A stretch of 64,000 nt of DNA from Petrosia ficiformis (GCA_947044365.1 OX345637.1:15718916-15782915), one strand, 5' to 3'. Counted from the stretch's first letter, positions 47,201 through 60,419 are shown. Notes: generated by a model from the sequence alone, not told the origin. Numbers and translations are program-made.

Positions 47201-48767
47201 GCGATTGCCATGGCAACCTTTGATGTACCTAGGGAGATATATGCCCATAACATGCCTGTAGGCAGGGAGATTTAGTGTCTAGCCACTAAATCATCTAATT
47301 GTATTTTCACAGTTTTTACAGTAACGCTAATTGGGATATTACTAAGGTTTCTACTTGACAGCAGTGGAATTTAATTGCATACTTTTGTGTTACCATGGTA
47401 TAAAATACATATAGCCCTGGTTGGAGGCAGTTATGGGCATATAACACCCTTGAGATAATTATCTCGGGCTACGCCCTCGACCAATTATCTCGCGGGGTGT
47501 TGTATGCCCATAACTGCCTCCAACCAGGCCTATATCTATACTTAATCTACATCAATTAAAATTAATTAATAATAATTATACACATGATTGAACACATTAA
47601 GCCTAATATTACTTTAGTTAATTAGCTATAACTAAAAGTGGTCATTAGTGTCACACTTAAATGACACTAATTTCTGTATTTTATGAAGCCATAGCTAAAA
47701 AGTTCAATACATGTACTAAAATGGATATAGCTTTAGTTAATTAAAACAACACTACATCAATTGATAATAATTATACACATGATTGAACACATTAAATAAT
47801 GATATACATATTATATACAACATATGTATACATGACAAAACCTGTTCTACAAGTATTCTTTATTTAATTAGTAGTTACACATGACTAATATTTCTCAGGT
47901 ACTAGTATATCTATCCTGGAGAAGTCACCAGAGTCCCTAGATGTGTATCATCTACTGAAGGAGAAGTCAGCTGATTGGAATGGATTTCGCAGAGAGCTAT
48001 GGCTTGATGGTAACTATGGAGACACGTTGGCTCGAGATCGTAGTCTTACCGATGATGATAGATTGGATAAGGTGTTAACAAAATGGATTGAAGTACAGCC
48101 ATCTCCAGTGACATGGAGCATGATTCTTAAGATGTTACGAGAACTCGAGTTGCTAAATGTTGCAGACAAAGTGAAAAAATACCTGAAAAGAGAAGATGTG
48201 ACTGAGAAATACAGCAAGAAAAATAATTTTTCTGGTTAGTAAATTGTTTCTAACAAAGTATAACAATCAATATGAATTGAAAAAACCTTTTTGAGTGATC
48301 ATTAAATGCATGATATTCACTTGACATTATTTTAAACTACATTCTCTATAATGCCCCATCCAAACCCCACCCCTTCCCTCCCTAAATCCACCCTGCTATT
48401 CAATCAATTATATTGCACATACGCATGTTGTAAATCTGCACACTTTCAAGATGGCAGGATTTGAGAGTGATGAAAATCATCAAGAGTAGCCAGCAACATC
48501 AGTGTATTTTGTAACACATGTATATTATTTTACATATGATTGATGTCATTATCCACTTTACTGAAGTGAAGACACATTTGTGATCATTCACACTATGATC
48601 AACAATTCTGATGTCATAATATAATAACTAATAATATTATTGTTTATAATTATAACTATAACATCATTCATCACATAGATTTACATTCTCCTGTAAAGAG
48701 AACAAGAAAAGAACAAGATGATTATGAGGAAGAGAAGAGTGGAAACAAGAGGAGAAAATTATCTTGA
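44217..48767 (+). CDS. ROCO (Roc-COR) GTPase with Death domain and basic tail, gene B (5' partial)
   Basis: Exons are 44217-46102, 46307-46574, 47899-48234 and 48679-48767, stop TGA at 48765-48767. The first exon encodes a Roc domain (GSAGVGKS P-loop, WDCGGQ, GTRGDKL) and a COR-like region, and differs from gene A at about 14 of 616 residues. Exon 3 encodes a Death domain: helical, with VYHLLKEKSADWNGFRREL, TDDDRLDKVLTKWIEV and a VTWSMILKMLREL helix. Exon 4 adds a charged tail with basic clusters KRTRK and NKRRK, like a bipartite nuclear localisation signal. A GTPase switch joined to a Death domain suggests signalling in cell death or immunity; localisation is inferred. The start codon lies upstream, in exons I could not define. 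Confidence 0.88.
47042..47760. repeat. Direct repeats flanking a long palindrome, ROCO B intron
   Basis: Two imperfect direct repeats of about 140 bases (AGCCTAATATTACTTTAGT...) at about 47050-47190 and 47600-47745 bracket a 117-base inverted repeat at about 47415-47531. The palindrome arms run GGTTGGAGGCAGTTATGGGC to the complement. An inner pair, GAGATAATTATCTCG, encloses GGGCTACGCCCTCG. No open frame is seen. Confidence 0.8.
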
Positions 48768-50341
48768 AATACTAATTTACATACTGTGATGTTCATATCC
48801 CCTCATACTTACATTAATAGCTATATAAACATTTTGTGACTGATATCTTTAACAAGCACAAAACAATGGATTCATATTAAGTAAATTAACATAATAATTA
48901 TTTTATTTATTAATTATTTTGTGTAATAGTTCCACTGTTTGATGTCAATTTTTTTTATTATGTAAATTGTTTTTTTTTTTTGGTAAAGATTAAAATTTCT
49001 ACTACGATAATTACTTGTTAATGCAAAGGGTTAAATAGATGCTTTTTAAGAACCATAAAGCTGTTATAATTATATATAATTATATATACATATATATACA
49101 TCAACCACAAAAAATGAAAAGGTAAATAAATGACACTGGCTATATATGAATTCATAAGAAGAGTTTTATGAGAGCAAGAACTGGACTAAATACACTGAGA
49201 TATCATCAGATCATTTATCATCATTTGACAAGAAAGATAATCACTAATGTTGTGATGAACTCCATATTTCAAAATAACTATTATACATTGGCATGCCAAC
49301 ATAGCATATTAATATCCATTACTAAGGTGTATGGTGAATTACTGATTCATTTTAGATTTTTAATTCTTACAGTAGACAGATCTCTGAACAAACAACCAAG
49401 GTTGATGATGTAACTCAGATGTACACACCATAAATCATCACATAGTAGTTAATTTTACAGGTTATTAGCTAATTGTGTCAACCATCAACTATATCCTCTA
49501 GGGCCTCAGGATGGTTTTGTTTATAAAATTCATATCACATCATTGTGTAGTCTGGTGTGTGCACCCATTAACTTGCAGATAGGTAGATATATGCCCAGAC
49601 TAATATTGTAGGTTCATCATAATTACATAAACAATACTTGACATAATTGTGATTATTAAATGAATTTTGCAAGCACTTTAGTAATCTTAGTTGAGAGGGT
49701 AATTGTATTGTCACACATGTTCCAAGGTCATTTAGTAACATAATATACTCATGATCATATCAGGGAAAAGTCTTACTGGGTTTCCAATTACTGACAATAA
49801 AATCTTTTACCATGATGAATAACAGTCACTATATCACCAAATCCAGTCTGTTATACAATAAGGTTGATCTACTTTAGTAATCTCATTTGAATTCTCATGT
49901 CAGTAGAGCAACATTACATGATGACTGAATCAATAGGAAATATAGTTTAGAATGATCAATAAGACAAGATATACAATATCTGGGATCTATCTTGATATTA
50001 ACCTAAACATTGATCATCACTGACTATAAAGACATATAAACATATTAACAGTAAAACATGACTACCCTTGACCTCATTCATAACTTTAGTTTGGAATGAC
50101 TAAAAATCTTTTTACTTTTCATATAATAATTATCTTTCTTGTTCTTTTTTGTGTACATGTATGTCAAATTTGAATCCACAGCTTCATGCAGTATTGAGTA
50201 ACAGTACACTACATTACATATAAAGTGATCATAGTCCTAATTTTGAAGTCATCATGAATGTCAAACAGTAATTATCATTTATTATTCATTATTAATAACA
50301 CTAATTAGTTTAATTAAATAATATTTGCTGCACTATTACAC

Positions 50342-50389
<48 letters not shown>

Positions 50390-50453
50390 TGATAATAAAT
50401 ATATTAAACAGAGATATAGTGTATTATATATTATGATTAGTCTACTGTAGCTT
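48768..50453. other. Convergent intergenic region, unit B/C junction
   Basis: Between the ROCO B stop and the stop of ATPase copy C. About 50080-50290 is a diverged copy of TMEM147 intron sequence seen at about 11769-12000. An (AAT)n run lies at about 50344-50388. The short open frame at 49168-49413 has no recognised domain. Confidence 0.6.
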
Positions 50454-50779
50454 TTAATAGTAAGTCTCTCTCTCAACCCAACCTAAAGAGTAATATTATT
50501 AATAATAATTAAATAATAATATTACAGGATACATACCTCCTGGTCTCCTTCGTATGATAAGTTTTCTTATCTCATCATACACAAAGATAAGAATAGAGAA
50601 ACTTATGGGTGTACACCACCATTCTAATCTTAATCCATGCATACGTAATGCTGTATCTAACCATGGACAGTAAGCTAGGAATACAGCTAGAGCTGTCTCA
50701 AATATTAGACCAAATATAAGATAATAGTTCCTAATAAATAAATAAATACATGTATAGATAATATAATGACTATATAAAT

Positions 50780-51225
50780 AAATAAAATTAATGGAGGGTG
50801 AATAGATGGGTGGGGTGAATGGATTGATGGATGGATGGATGAATAGATGGATGGATGGATGAACAAATAGGTACATGTAGATGAATGGATAAATGGATGA
50901 ATACATGATGGGTGAATAGACAAATGTATGAAGAACGAATGCATGACTGGATGGATGATGATGAATGATGTATAGAATGATAAATGCCTAATGATTAAAT
51001 ATAGAATGATAAATGAATGGTGAGGGTAAATTTAAATGCAAGAATGAATGGATGCAACATCCATCCATTTATCCATCCATCCATGCATTTATCCATCTGT
51101 CCATCATCCATCCATTTATCCATCATTTATATCTGTCCATCTGTTTGTCATCCATCCATTTATCCATCTACCCATCTGTCCATCTGTCTGTCTATCCGTC
51201 ATCCATTTATCCATCCATCCATAGC
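50780..51225. repeat. (ATGG/ATCC)n tetranucleotide tract, copy C
   Basis: Counterpart of 336-765, more diverged, with TCTGTCTGTC in its right half. Confidence 0.88.
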
Positions 51226-51429
51226 ATGATTATATAATTATGATTATAATAATATTGATTAATGAATAAATATTCATACTTGAATCCCTGTCTAAATAGA
51301 GAGTTCAGTCGTGTTTTACATATTATCAGATCAGCCCACTGTACTACAACAATACTGATAAAGAATCCAGTGTGACATGTAAACTCCAGTGTCTTACGAT
51401 TATCATAATTCTGTATATACACATGTATA

Positions 51430-51660
51430 ATGAATGGATGGATGAATAGATGGATGGATGAGGGATGGATGAATGTGTGGATGATGGATGAATGGATGGA
51501 TGAATGTGTGGATGATGGATGAATGGATGGATGAATGTGTGGATGATGGATGAATGGATGGATGAATGTGTGGATGATGGATGAATGGATGGATGAATGT
51601 GTGGATGATGGATGAATGGATGGATGGATGGATGATGTGAACAATGGATGGATGGATGCA
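51430..51660. repeat. GGATGAATGTGTGGATGATG-type repeat, copy C
   Basis: About five units of roughly 32 bases built from ATGG words with a GAATGTGTGGATG marker. They lie next to the acceptor of the exon at 51280-51410, where copies A and B have only a short ATGG stretch. Confidence 0.85.
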
Positions 51661-51731
51661 TAAATAGTGGATGAATGAATGGAAACACATTTAAGGAATA
51701 ACTATTACATAACATATAGTCATATACCTAC

Positions 51732-51945
51732 ATGTACACATGTATGTGTGGTGAGATATACATGTACATGTACATGTACACATGTATGTGAGGTGATATA
51801 TACATGTACATGTACACATGTATGTGAGGTGATATATACATGTACATGTACATGTACACATGTATGTGAGGTGATATATACATGTACATGTACACATGTA
51901 TGTGAGGTGATATATACATATACATGTATGAGAGAATTAAATGAG
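51732..51945. repeat. GTGAGGTGATATATACATGT-type minisatellite, copy C
   Basis: The shortest of the three arrays, about five units, at the same intron position. Confidence 0.9.
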
Positions 51946-52504
51946 GGGAATTGAATCCAGGACTTTCAATCTGGTCAATCAGATTCATTGATGACAGAGG
52001 AGTAAAGGACTGTACTAATCCCAAATCTAGTTCAAATCAAGCTACTTCTAACTCTCTCAACATGTTATAATAATACTCATCAACTCACCCATTCTTGTCC
52101 AAAGCTATCTGTTACATAACCATTTTTATTATCCCAGTCTTTCCTCAGTCCCAGGAGTGTCCAAGGCAGAAACCCATTCTCACCCATTATCACAAAGTAT
52201 GTAAAGAACCCAGCCATTGCCTGTATGATACCAATCTGACCATATGTCATACTAATTAACCTGTTGTGATGAAATGATTCATTCAATTAATGTGACTCAA
52301 CACATGATTACTGATAATATCTCACTATTCATTCATTGTGTACACAAATCAATTTAGTAACTAAGAGACATATAGTCTCATCCCCAGCCACACCACTATG
52401 TGATAAGCCTCTGGTGACGTTCTTGGTTGTGCTGACTCAGCATGTCATGTGATTATTTAAAATAGTGTGTGTGAAATATCATAGACTGGTTACTTCCCTA
52501 TTAT

Positions 52505-52775
52505 TGCTGCCAGTCACCAGGTATCACATAACAATAGTAAACTCACTGGTATAACATAGGCTGCCAGTCACCAGGTATCACATAACAATAGTAAACTCAC
52601 TGGTATAACATAGGCTGCCAGTCACCAGGTATCACATAACAATAGTAAACTCACTGGTATAACATAGGCTGCCAGTCACCAGGTATCACATAACAATAGT
52701 AAACTCACTGGTATAACATAGGCTGCCAGTCACCAGGTATCACATAACAATAGTAAACTCTCTGGTATAACATAG
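52505..52775. repeat. 54-bp tandem repeat, unit C only
   Basis: Five near-identical 54-base units beginning CTGCCAGTCACCAGGTATC. In A and B the same place reads straight from CTATTATCACATAGG to CTCTTTTCTGAG, so the array is a unit C expansion. Confidence 0.92.
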
Positions 52776-52959
52776 GCTCTTTTCTGAGTTGTTGAATTAA
52801 TTAACAAACATTTAGTATAGATCTACTTTCATAGCTAAACATTGCAACTTAATAAATAATGGTACGTAGCCATTAGTGAAGAACAGCTTATCTTTAATAA
52901 TCACCAGAACAAACATTCCTTTGACATTTTCACACACACGTCACATGATATTTGTCAAT

Positions 52960-53125
52960 TACAGTATAGCCCTAAATTTTCACATTTTGACGACATACAA
53001 CTATTTTGTGATAAAATTTTTATTTTCACCAAAAATACATATGTGGTATGACCATTATTATTGCCGTCCATCAGTTCTCAAAAAATGCAAATTTATAGCC
53101 TACAAACATTTAGGGCTATACAGTA
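52960..53125. mobile_element. TA-flanked MITE, family 1, copy C intron
   Basis: Orthologue of 3128-3296 with small internal deletions. It is non-coding. Confidence 0.7.
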
Positions 53126-53429
53126 TATGATGATGATACAACATATTTGAATACAATTGTGTGAAGCACAACCAAGAATTTGTTAGATAGTCACCAGACA
53201 CTTCGGGTGTGGCTGAGATGAGACTAATCACTCTTCATTAATAAAACATTTCGATTACTGAATATCAAGTGTAATCATTCACTGATCAGTAGTACCATTT
53301 CATATTACCAGTAATACATACTCACCTACTGTTGACCAGTTTATCTCTTTTAGCATCTCGTGGTTTCCTCTCCATTATATTACTCTCAGCTTTCTCATAT
53401 GCAAAAGAGATAGCAAGTACCTACCAGAA

Positions 53430-53780
53430 GATACATGTATAAATGAATAGATAGATAGATACATGTACATATATAGATAGACACATGTAGAATTGCAGAT
53501 AGATACATGTGTATAGATATATAGACAGATAAATAGATTCTGATATGATGAGTGATGATGTATAGAATAAAATAGACAGGGACATGTATATCAATGAATT
53601 GAATGAAGGAATGGATAAATAGATGGAATGGATGAATAGATAGATGAATGGATGGATGGATGGGTGGATGGATGGATGGACATTGGACAGATGAATGAAT
53701 GGATGGATGGATGAATGAATGAATGATGGATGAATGGATGAATAGATAGATGGATGAATGGATGAATGGATAAATGAAAG
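53430..53780. repeat. GATA/GGAT simple repeat, copy C intron
   Basis: Nearly identical to the copy B tract at 26096-26440. Confidence 0.85.
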
Positions 53781-53953
53781 AATTAATGAAGATACCATAT
53801 CAGTTCCTAAGTCAATACAAAGAATAGTAATAGTTCCAAGAGGAAGAGGAATAGAGGCAAGAATAAACAGAAGAAATGGTGTTATCTCTGGTACATTAGA
53901 TGTTAGAGTATAAGCTATTGACTTCTTTAGATTATCAAAGATGAGACGACCTA

Positions 53954-54115
<162 letters not shown>

Positions 54116-55702
54116 TTAATAATAATTCTTTAGTTAATAATACATCTTTAATTAACCTATATTAGCTCTTCTTAATGCAGGGGCATCATTCACTCCATCT
54201 CCAGTAACAGCAACCACCCAACCAGCTCTACGACAACCTTCAACAATACGAAGTTTTTGTGTTGGTGAGGTTCGTGCAAAAACTATTTCTGGATATCTAC
54301 TTAATACCATATCAACTTCTTCATCACTCATTTCCTGAAATTAGGAATCAATGGAATGGGAATCAGTCTATAGAATAAGCATCAGTCTATATATGGATAC
54401 AACACTTACCAGTAATTCAGTACCATGAACAACAATAGCACATGCTTTTCTGTTTAATAAAAACAAGAGGAATAGTGATGACCATATAAGGAAATATTAC
54501 CTTGGATCAACTTGTTCTAGTGTTATACCTTCAGCCTCAGCCACTTCATCAGGTGTATATTGACCTGGAACATACCCAATATATAAATAATAATAATATA
54601 ATTAATATAACTGACCCTCTCTAATAATACCCACACTTCGAGCTATAGCTTTAGCAGTAATAGGATGATCACCAGTAACCATTATCACCTGTATATTAGA
54701 CAAATGAGGATTTTACTAGTTAATGTATTATTGAGTGTACATTATGACATGATCAGGTGACTAGTATATGAAAATATGATTGGCTCGATGTTATATAATT
54801 ATACATGTATCATAATTTCATATTGTAAGTAGTGTGGTTTTGTTCTACAAGAACTTTTAAAACATAAGAAGAGTTGAATAATCAATATTTCCACCATGCC
54901 TATAGTAAACTGACCAATCAGATTTTTTGAAATAAGGTTGACAAATGTGTTGGTTAGTGATATTATGTATACTGTTGCCACATGCAAAGATTTGCTTAGT
55001 TACAGCATTTCATATGTATTTCATGGTAGATACACCTTGGTACAGTTTCTATTGATTTATCAAACCTTGTGCCTTTGGCCCTCAGTTTGATAAATCCTAC
55101 ATACCTCAGTATACAACCTATACTTATAACTGTGTGTTAATTGTGTTTATGACATGAGAAAGTCAGCCATGATTACTGAATGATGATACCACATAGTAAT
55201 CATAGGGATATCTTGTTTTTGCTATGATCATAATATCATATTAATACCTTAATTCCTGCTGTTCTACACTTACAAACAGCTTCAGGTACATTGGATCGAG
55301 GTGGATCAATCATTGACATTAGACCAACGAAACACAATCCTTCAACAGGAAAATTAATCTATAAATAATATAATTAGTGAGTTTAATATCTCATGAATAA
55401 TTCATTACTCACTTCATCTGTATCAAATTCATATCCTTTAGAAAATGTCCCCAATGGAAGATTATAATGACAGAAACTAAATGATATATATATTAATATG
55501 TGTACATATAATAGTATAGTATGAGGTATAATTGATATAAAGATCTTTATCTTAATATATTACATGTATAACCATTTATATATGTACATGTGATATGTAA
55601 CTCCTCATGTTTAACTAACCCTAACACTCTTTCTCCAAGACCTCCTAGTTCAAGATATGCTTTATTAAATGACTCAGTGAATAATTCATTAATGAGGTGC
55701 TC

Positions 55703-55704
55703 CT

Positions 55705-55773
<69 letters not shown>

Positions 55774-56515
55774 CCGTTATTAAGAGTTCCTGAGTGCTGT
55801 GATGGATGTGGCTCAGTATTCGACTTGTCACATGGATTAGATTGTAGAAAAGGGGGCCTAGTAATACAAAGGCACAATGAAATAAGGGACGCTATCGCGG
55901 ATGTTTCCTCCATGGTCTGGGGACAAGTGAAAAAGGAACCAGTGGTCAGGGAACCAAATAATACAACAGAAACACCTGCCCTGATAGCTGACCTATCCAT
56001 CAGAGGAGTCTGGATGCCACAAGAGTTGACGTTGTTAGATGTTCGTGTCATAGACACAGACGCAAAATCTTATGGTAACAGATCTCCCGAAGATGTGATA
56101 AAAACCGCAGAGAGAGAAAAGAGGAATAAATATGGGGAAGCATGTGAGGCCAGGAGGGCAAAATTTACGCCATTCTGTGTTTCCGTAGATGGAGTAATGG
56201 GAAAGCAGGCGCAACACTTTGTGAAGAGAATAGGAGATAGATTGACAGAAAAGTGGGATAGAACATATGGAGAAACGATGGGGTGGCTAAGAGCAAGACT
56301 AGCATTTGCTATATTAAGAGCTTCAATCCTATGTTTGAGAGGATCACGAACAAAATGGAGATGTCTAGGGTTAGAGGATGGAGCTCCAATTACCTGGTTA
56401 TTGGATTAACACCAATCCCAATTATCACTTTATTTCTTTATTTCTATATTATAGAGTAATTATAATTTTTTGGACTTTGACTTTCAGTTGTATATTTATA
56501 TTAATAATAATAATA
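55703..56515 (+). mobile_element. 5'-truncated non-LTR retrotransposon in an (AAT)n tract
   Basis: Copies A and B have an uninterrupted AAT run here. In copy C the run is split and the coding sequence 55771-56409 plus about 90 bases of 3' sequence lies between AAT blocks (55703-55770 and about 56501-56515). Severe 5' truncation and a 3' simple-repeat edge are typical of target-primed reverse transcription. Confidence 0.8.
55771..56409 (+). pseudogene. LINE ORF2 C-terminal fragment
   Basis: The open frame encodes the region downstream of the reverse transcriptase core: a Cys/His knuckle (C-x2-C near CDGCGSVF, then SHGLDCRKGG), then LVIQRHNEIRDAI, and finally GETMGWLRARLAFAILRAS up to a stop at 56407-56409. 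No catalytic reverse transcriptase motif is present. The codon composition is less AT-rich than the surroundings. Confidence 0.78.
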
Positions 56516-56885
56516 ATGAACTTTATTATGTTAATGATAAAATATTAAACTAATATAATGAACTATTATATATACATATAAACAATAATTATGTGATAGA
56601 TATAATAATCTTTTACATTGTATTAAGAGATTAAATATAGCATGATAATGAGGGGAGAGGGACAATACAGTTCAGGATTACATGTATGAATGAAGTTAGT
56701 GTATGGCGTATCATTTATTAGCTCCATTCAAGTACACACATAGAAACATCACACATGTACAATAAAGGAAGTGTTTTAATACAGCACAGGTGATGAATTT
56801 CAAGCAATCCGATTGGGTTGAATTCAGAAAGATATAATAAATAATTATATTACATTACCTCTCCATTCATCATGTAAGTTGAACA

Positions 56886-57728
56886 TAGGCCTGGGCGATA
56901 TATCGATACCTACGATACTATCGATAGTACAGTACATATCAGATGCAACTTAAGAGGTAAACTCGTGTTGAACGCGTACGCAATTTTAGCGATACACGTA
57001 CAGAGCGCTATCGAGAGTATCGTCACGCCCACATTGAGAGCGCATGCGCAATCGTAAAACACAAGCTAAAAAAAATTCCACAATATGGTGACTTCAGATC
57101 TGTTAAAGTTGGCTAATTTGTTGCCTCTATCAAATGCTTCTAGTGAGGTTTGGACGTTTTACGGATTTAAGAATGATGGAGGTAAAATTGTTGATGGTGA
57201 TAAGGTGAGTACCTACAAAATTTTAGTTAATAAAAGTATTTATTATCATGTTTGTTTTACAGGTGTATTGTGTAATTTGTGAGCCTCATCGCCAGTTAAA
57301 ATATTGTGGAAACACTACTAATCTATTCTCACATTTAAAAAACAAACATCCTCGTGTATATAGTATTCTTCAAAAACCAAAGCAATCTACTGAAGCTAGT
57401 TCAAGTTGCAGTAGCAAGCCACCACAGAGTATCAACAGATGGTTTGCTAATCAGGAAAGACTACGACCAGATAGCCCACGTGCAAAAGAACTGTCAAAGA
57501 GTGTGGGATATTTTATTGCCAAAGATATGATGCCACTTAATGTGGTCCATGTTTTCTCCATGATAACTTACAATGATAAATTAATAATTATCTACCAAAT
57601 GTGTGGATTTAAGTTGTTTTCAAAAATCTTTTTAAATATTTTATTATAATGGCAATACATAAACAATATTGTGATACTCAAATTAGGTATTGTGATATGC
57701 AAATATAATTAGGTATCGCCCAGGCCTA
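56886..57728 (+). mobile_element. hAT-family element with 8-bp target duplication
   Basis: 843 bases flanked by GTTGAACA (56878-56885 and 57729-57736). The terminal inverted repeats share TAGGCCTGGGCGATA. An 8-base duplication and short ends fit hAT. It contains a BED-finger gene start but no hAT catalytic or dimerisation region, so it is an internally deleted, non-autonomous derivative. Copies A and B have the empty site. Confidence 0.93.
57085..57649 (+). pseudogene. BED zinc-finger N-terminus of a hAT transposase (truncated)
   Basis: Exon 57085-57204 starts at ATG and ends at AAG|GTGAGT. Exon 57263-57649 follows an acceptor TTTTACAG. The joined frame gives a BED finger: VWTFYGF, then CVIC (C-x2-C) and HLKNKH (H-x4-H). 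A linker and KSVGYFIAKDMMPLNVV follow, the segment that starts the catalytic part in ZBED/hAT proteins. It then runs into unrelated sequence and stops. It may still bind the element ends. Confidence 0.8.
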
Positions 57729-58144
57729 GTTGAACAACGACTTAAAATTCTTTCTGGAGCTCCTGTTAGTAATACAAAGATATAATTACTATATTAATGA
57801 TCTAGCTCTCTTAAATACAGTTCATTATAATATACATATTTACTAGAGAACATTATAATGATTAAGTGATAACATTAGTATATAATATTACACATAATGT
57901 GTATCACAACTCTCACATTCATTATAATTATTATGTAACTTATTAGTAAAGGATATCATATCCTCAGACATGTAGTCTTTAGATGATATATATTATACAA
58001 ATTAATAATCCTCTCATTGTGGTGTGATACTCAATTATTTTATGATCGTGATACAGCAATATTTAGATGGTACGATTATCACATGGTATCTTAATAATAT
58101 TTTATCAGATGATCAAAATATTACCAATCCCTTCCTACATGATG

Positions 58145-58605
58145 TACCATATGCCGGGAAATATTCACAGTGGAATATTTTCATGGAAGGCCTATTTTGG
58201 AGTATTCGCAAATTTAAATTTTCACGAATTACCACAATTTTAGTAGTCCTGCCGAACACGTGTACAGTTTGTTTACTCAACGTGCGAACTATTGACTTGC
58301 ATGCGAGAGGCTAGAAATGATGCTGATCCCTATTCTGTAGCAATGATCAATTCCTTAATGACTGTTGTTGGGTCATGAATCAATGGCAGAAGAAGGGACA
58401 TTTGAAGATAGTACTCCGTGTGGGCTTGAAAGAGCAGAAACTCACTTGAAGTAATGATACAATGAGGCCATAATCGATTCATGAATCCACATGGCGATTA
58501 CTTGCTACCACGCCCATATCCTTACGATTTTTATTTTCGCAAGTAGTGTACAATTTGCGAAATTCCCGAAAATATTCCACCACGAACATTTCCCAGCATA
58601 CGATA
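58145..58605. mobile_element. Inverted-repeat element, family 2, copy C
   Basis: Orthologue of 6683-7134 and 28947-29427, with an ATGCCGGGAAATATTC left end and a CCCAGCATACGATA right end. Confidence 0.7.
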
Positions 58606-58911
58606 TATATACATTATATATACTTCCCCTCATATCAAATCATGCTGTTCATTTTAGTTACCTTTCATAACAAGTAGGAATCCACTTCCGTCAGGTTTAT
58701 CATGAATAGATAACTGTATAATAATATATTAATTAGTTATATGAATATTAATGAGTTTATACCTGATATTTATTAGTTGAGTTAAATGGTATCTCTGATA
58801 CTTTACTATACTCCATTCTCAATTCTTCCACATTACCTACCTCTAATTCATAACACTTGAGTAATGCTGATTCACTAGCATCACCACAACACTCTCTATG
58901 TGTGTGTACAT

Positions 58912-58913
<2 letters not shown>

Positions 58914-58972
<59 letters not shown>
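58914..58972. repeat. (TG)n microsatellite, copy C
   Basis: The longest of the three homologous tracts, a pure TG run next to an exon acceptor. Confidence 0.93.
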
Positions 58973-58974
<2 letters not shown>

Positions 58975-60419
58975 AGAGTGTAAGACTCACTTGCATGTAC
59001 ATGTATATATAATATACATGTACACATGTATGTACGTACATGTGTACACACATGTACAGTGTAGTGTGAAGGACCAAAGCCACAGACATACACACACTTA
59101 CTTGTCTAGTATATTCATGTATTCCTGACCATCTTTGAAATAAGCCCTGTTACACAAACCAGTAATCCTAGCTAACATATTCCATGTTGGACTAGGATCC
59201 TAGTATTAAATAATGATAATTTAATAATGATAATGATGTTATTACATACTCTCTTTGTCTTCATAGGATCACAAAGATCTTCATCAGTATTAGCACCATG
59301 TATTGATCCATCAAACCACATATGAGCTTAATAAGAGAATGAAGAGATTTAAATACAAGTCTAGTATGTATGTACATGTACATGTAGACTATACAACTGT
59401 TAATTGAGTGCAAATCTTCACTAGAGCCTGTACTGATGTTTCATATGTACATGTACATGTTTATGAAATTGTACATCACTCTATATTTATTATATTATCT
59501 CTTCAACATGCTGCCCCTCTCCTCCACTCAGTAATCATGACTTTTAAATATCATTATAACATACATTAATCACATTTGAGCATTCCATCAAGATTTGATA
59601 CTACAATCTACATTTAGATGATGATGAATAGTTCCAGCAACCATACATTATAATATTGTGATGATAACTCACAACTATTGCTCCACAATGTACATGTACA
59701 TGTATATAATATACAAATAGTATAGCTGGGTTTTTTTTTTTGCAGACATTCACGGTAAGAGAAAACTGTTTCATTAGCAATGTATTTCACACTTTAAAAT
59801 TTTGTACCATGATTCATGCTTACAATCACAGTCGATTGAAGAACTCGTAAATACATTTCCATGGAGTGTTATTTGTGCATTCTTCAATCAACCACTGTAC
59901 CACAAAATTAAACAAAAATAAATTCCTTGTGAAAAATACTCACTATACGATATCTCTAGTACTAACACATGTATCGTACATGTATGTCTATTTTATGTCA
60001 TGATAATATAAACAACATCATGACATAGTAGACATACATTAGCTAAACTAATACTAGCATTTCTTTGGAAATGAATCTTTCTTGATATGTGTGTTCAGAT
60101 TATCGTATAGGATTTATTTGAAGAGAAAGGAAATTGTCAGGTTTCTGTTAGCATTAATAATTTGTAATAGACAATAATAACACATAATCATACAACAATT
60201 AGTGAGGGTATGGTGCCATGTTCCTCTAGAAATATTAGTTATATAAGCTCCAAAAGTCAGGTGAGTAGAAACTCAAGCCTAAGAGGGTTACTAGTGCCAT
60301 TCATCACCTTTGTATAAACCCTGGTCATTCATACAATATGAGAATAAGAATCTTCTTTACATGATCTACACAAAACTATTTTTTTAATGTAATTAAAAAT
60401 TCTATATCATTGCTGAAAT

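Larger units (their letters stand above)
56859..57762 (-). pseudogene. ATP1A: Copy C nucleotide-binding exon split by a hAT element
   Basis: The 53-base exon encoding APERILSRCSTYMMNGE is present as 57737-57762 and 56859-56885, separated by the hAT element and one copy of its target-site duplication. The missing join is exact when the element and one duplication are discounted, so it disrupted an otherwise normal exon. Confidence 0.92.

Noticed and set aside
49168..49413. 81-residue open frame in the B/C intergenic region
   Set aside because: No homologue in the other units, no motif, AT-driven composition.
55547..55831. Poly-Leu, poly-Ile and poly-Asn open frames around AAT runs
   Set aside because: Trinucleotide repeat read-through. 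The only real coding part is the short ATPase exon 55620-55702 and the LINE fragment to its right.
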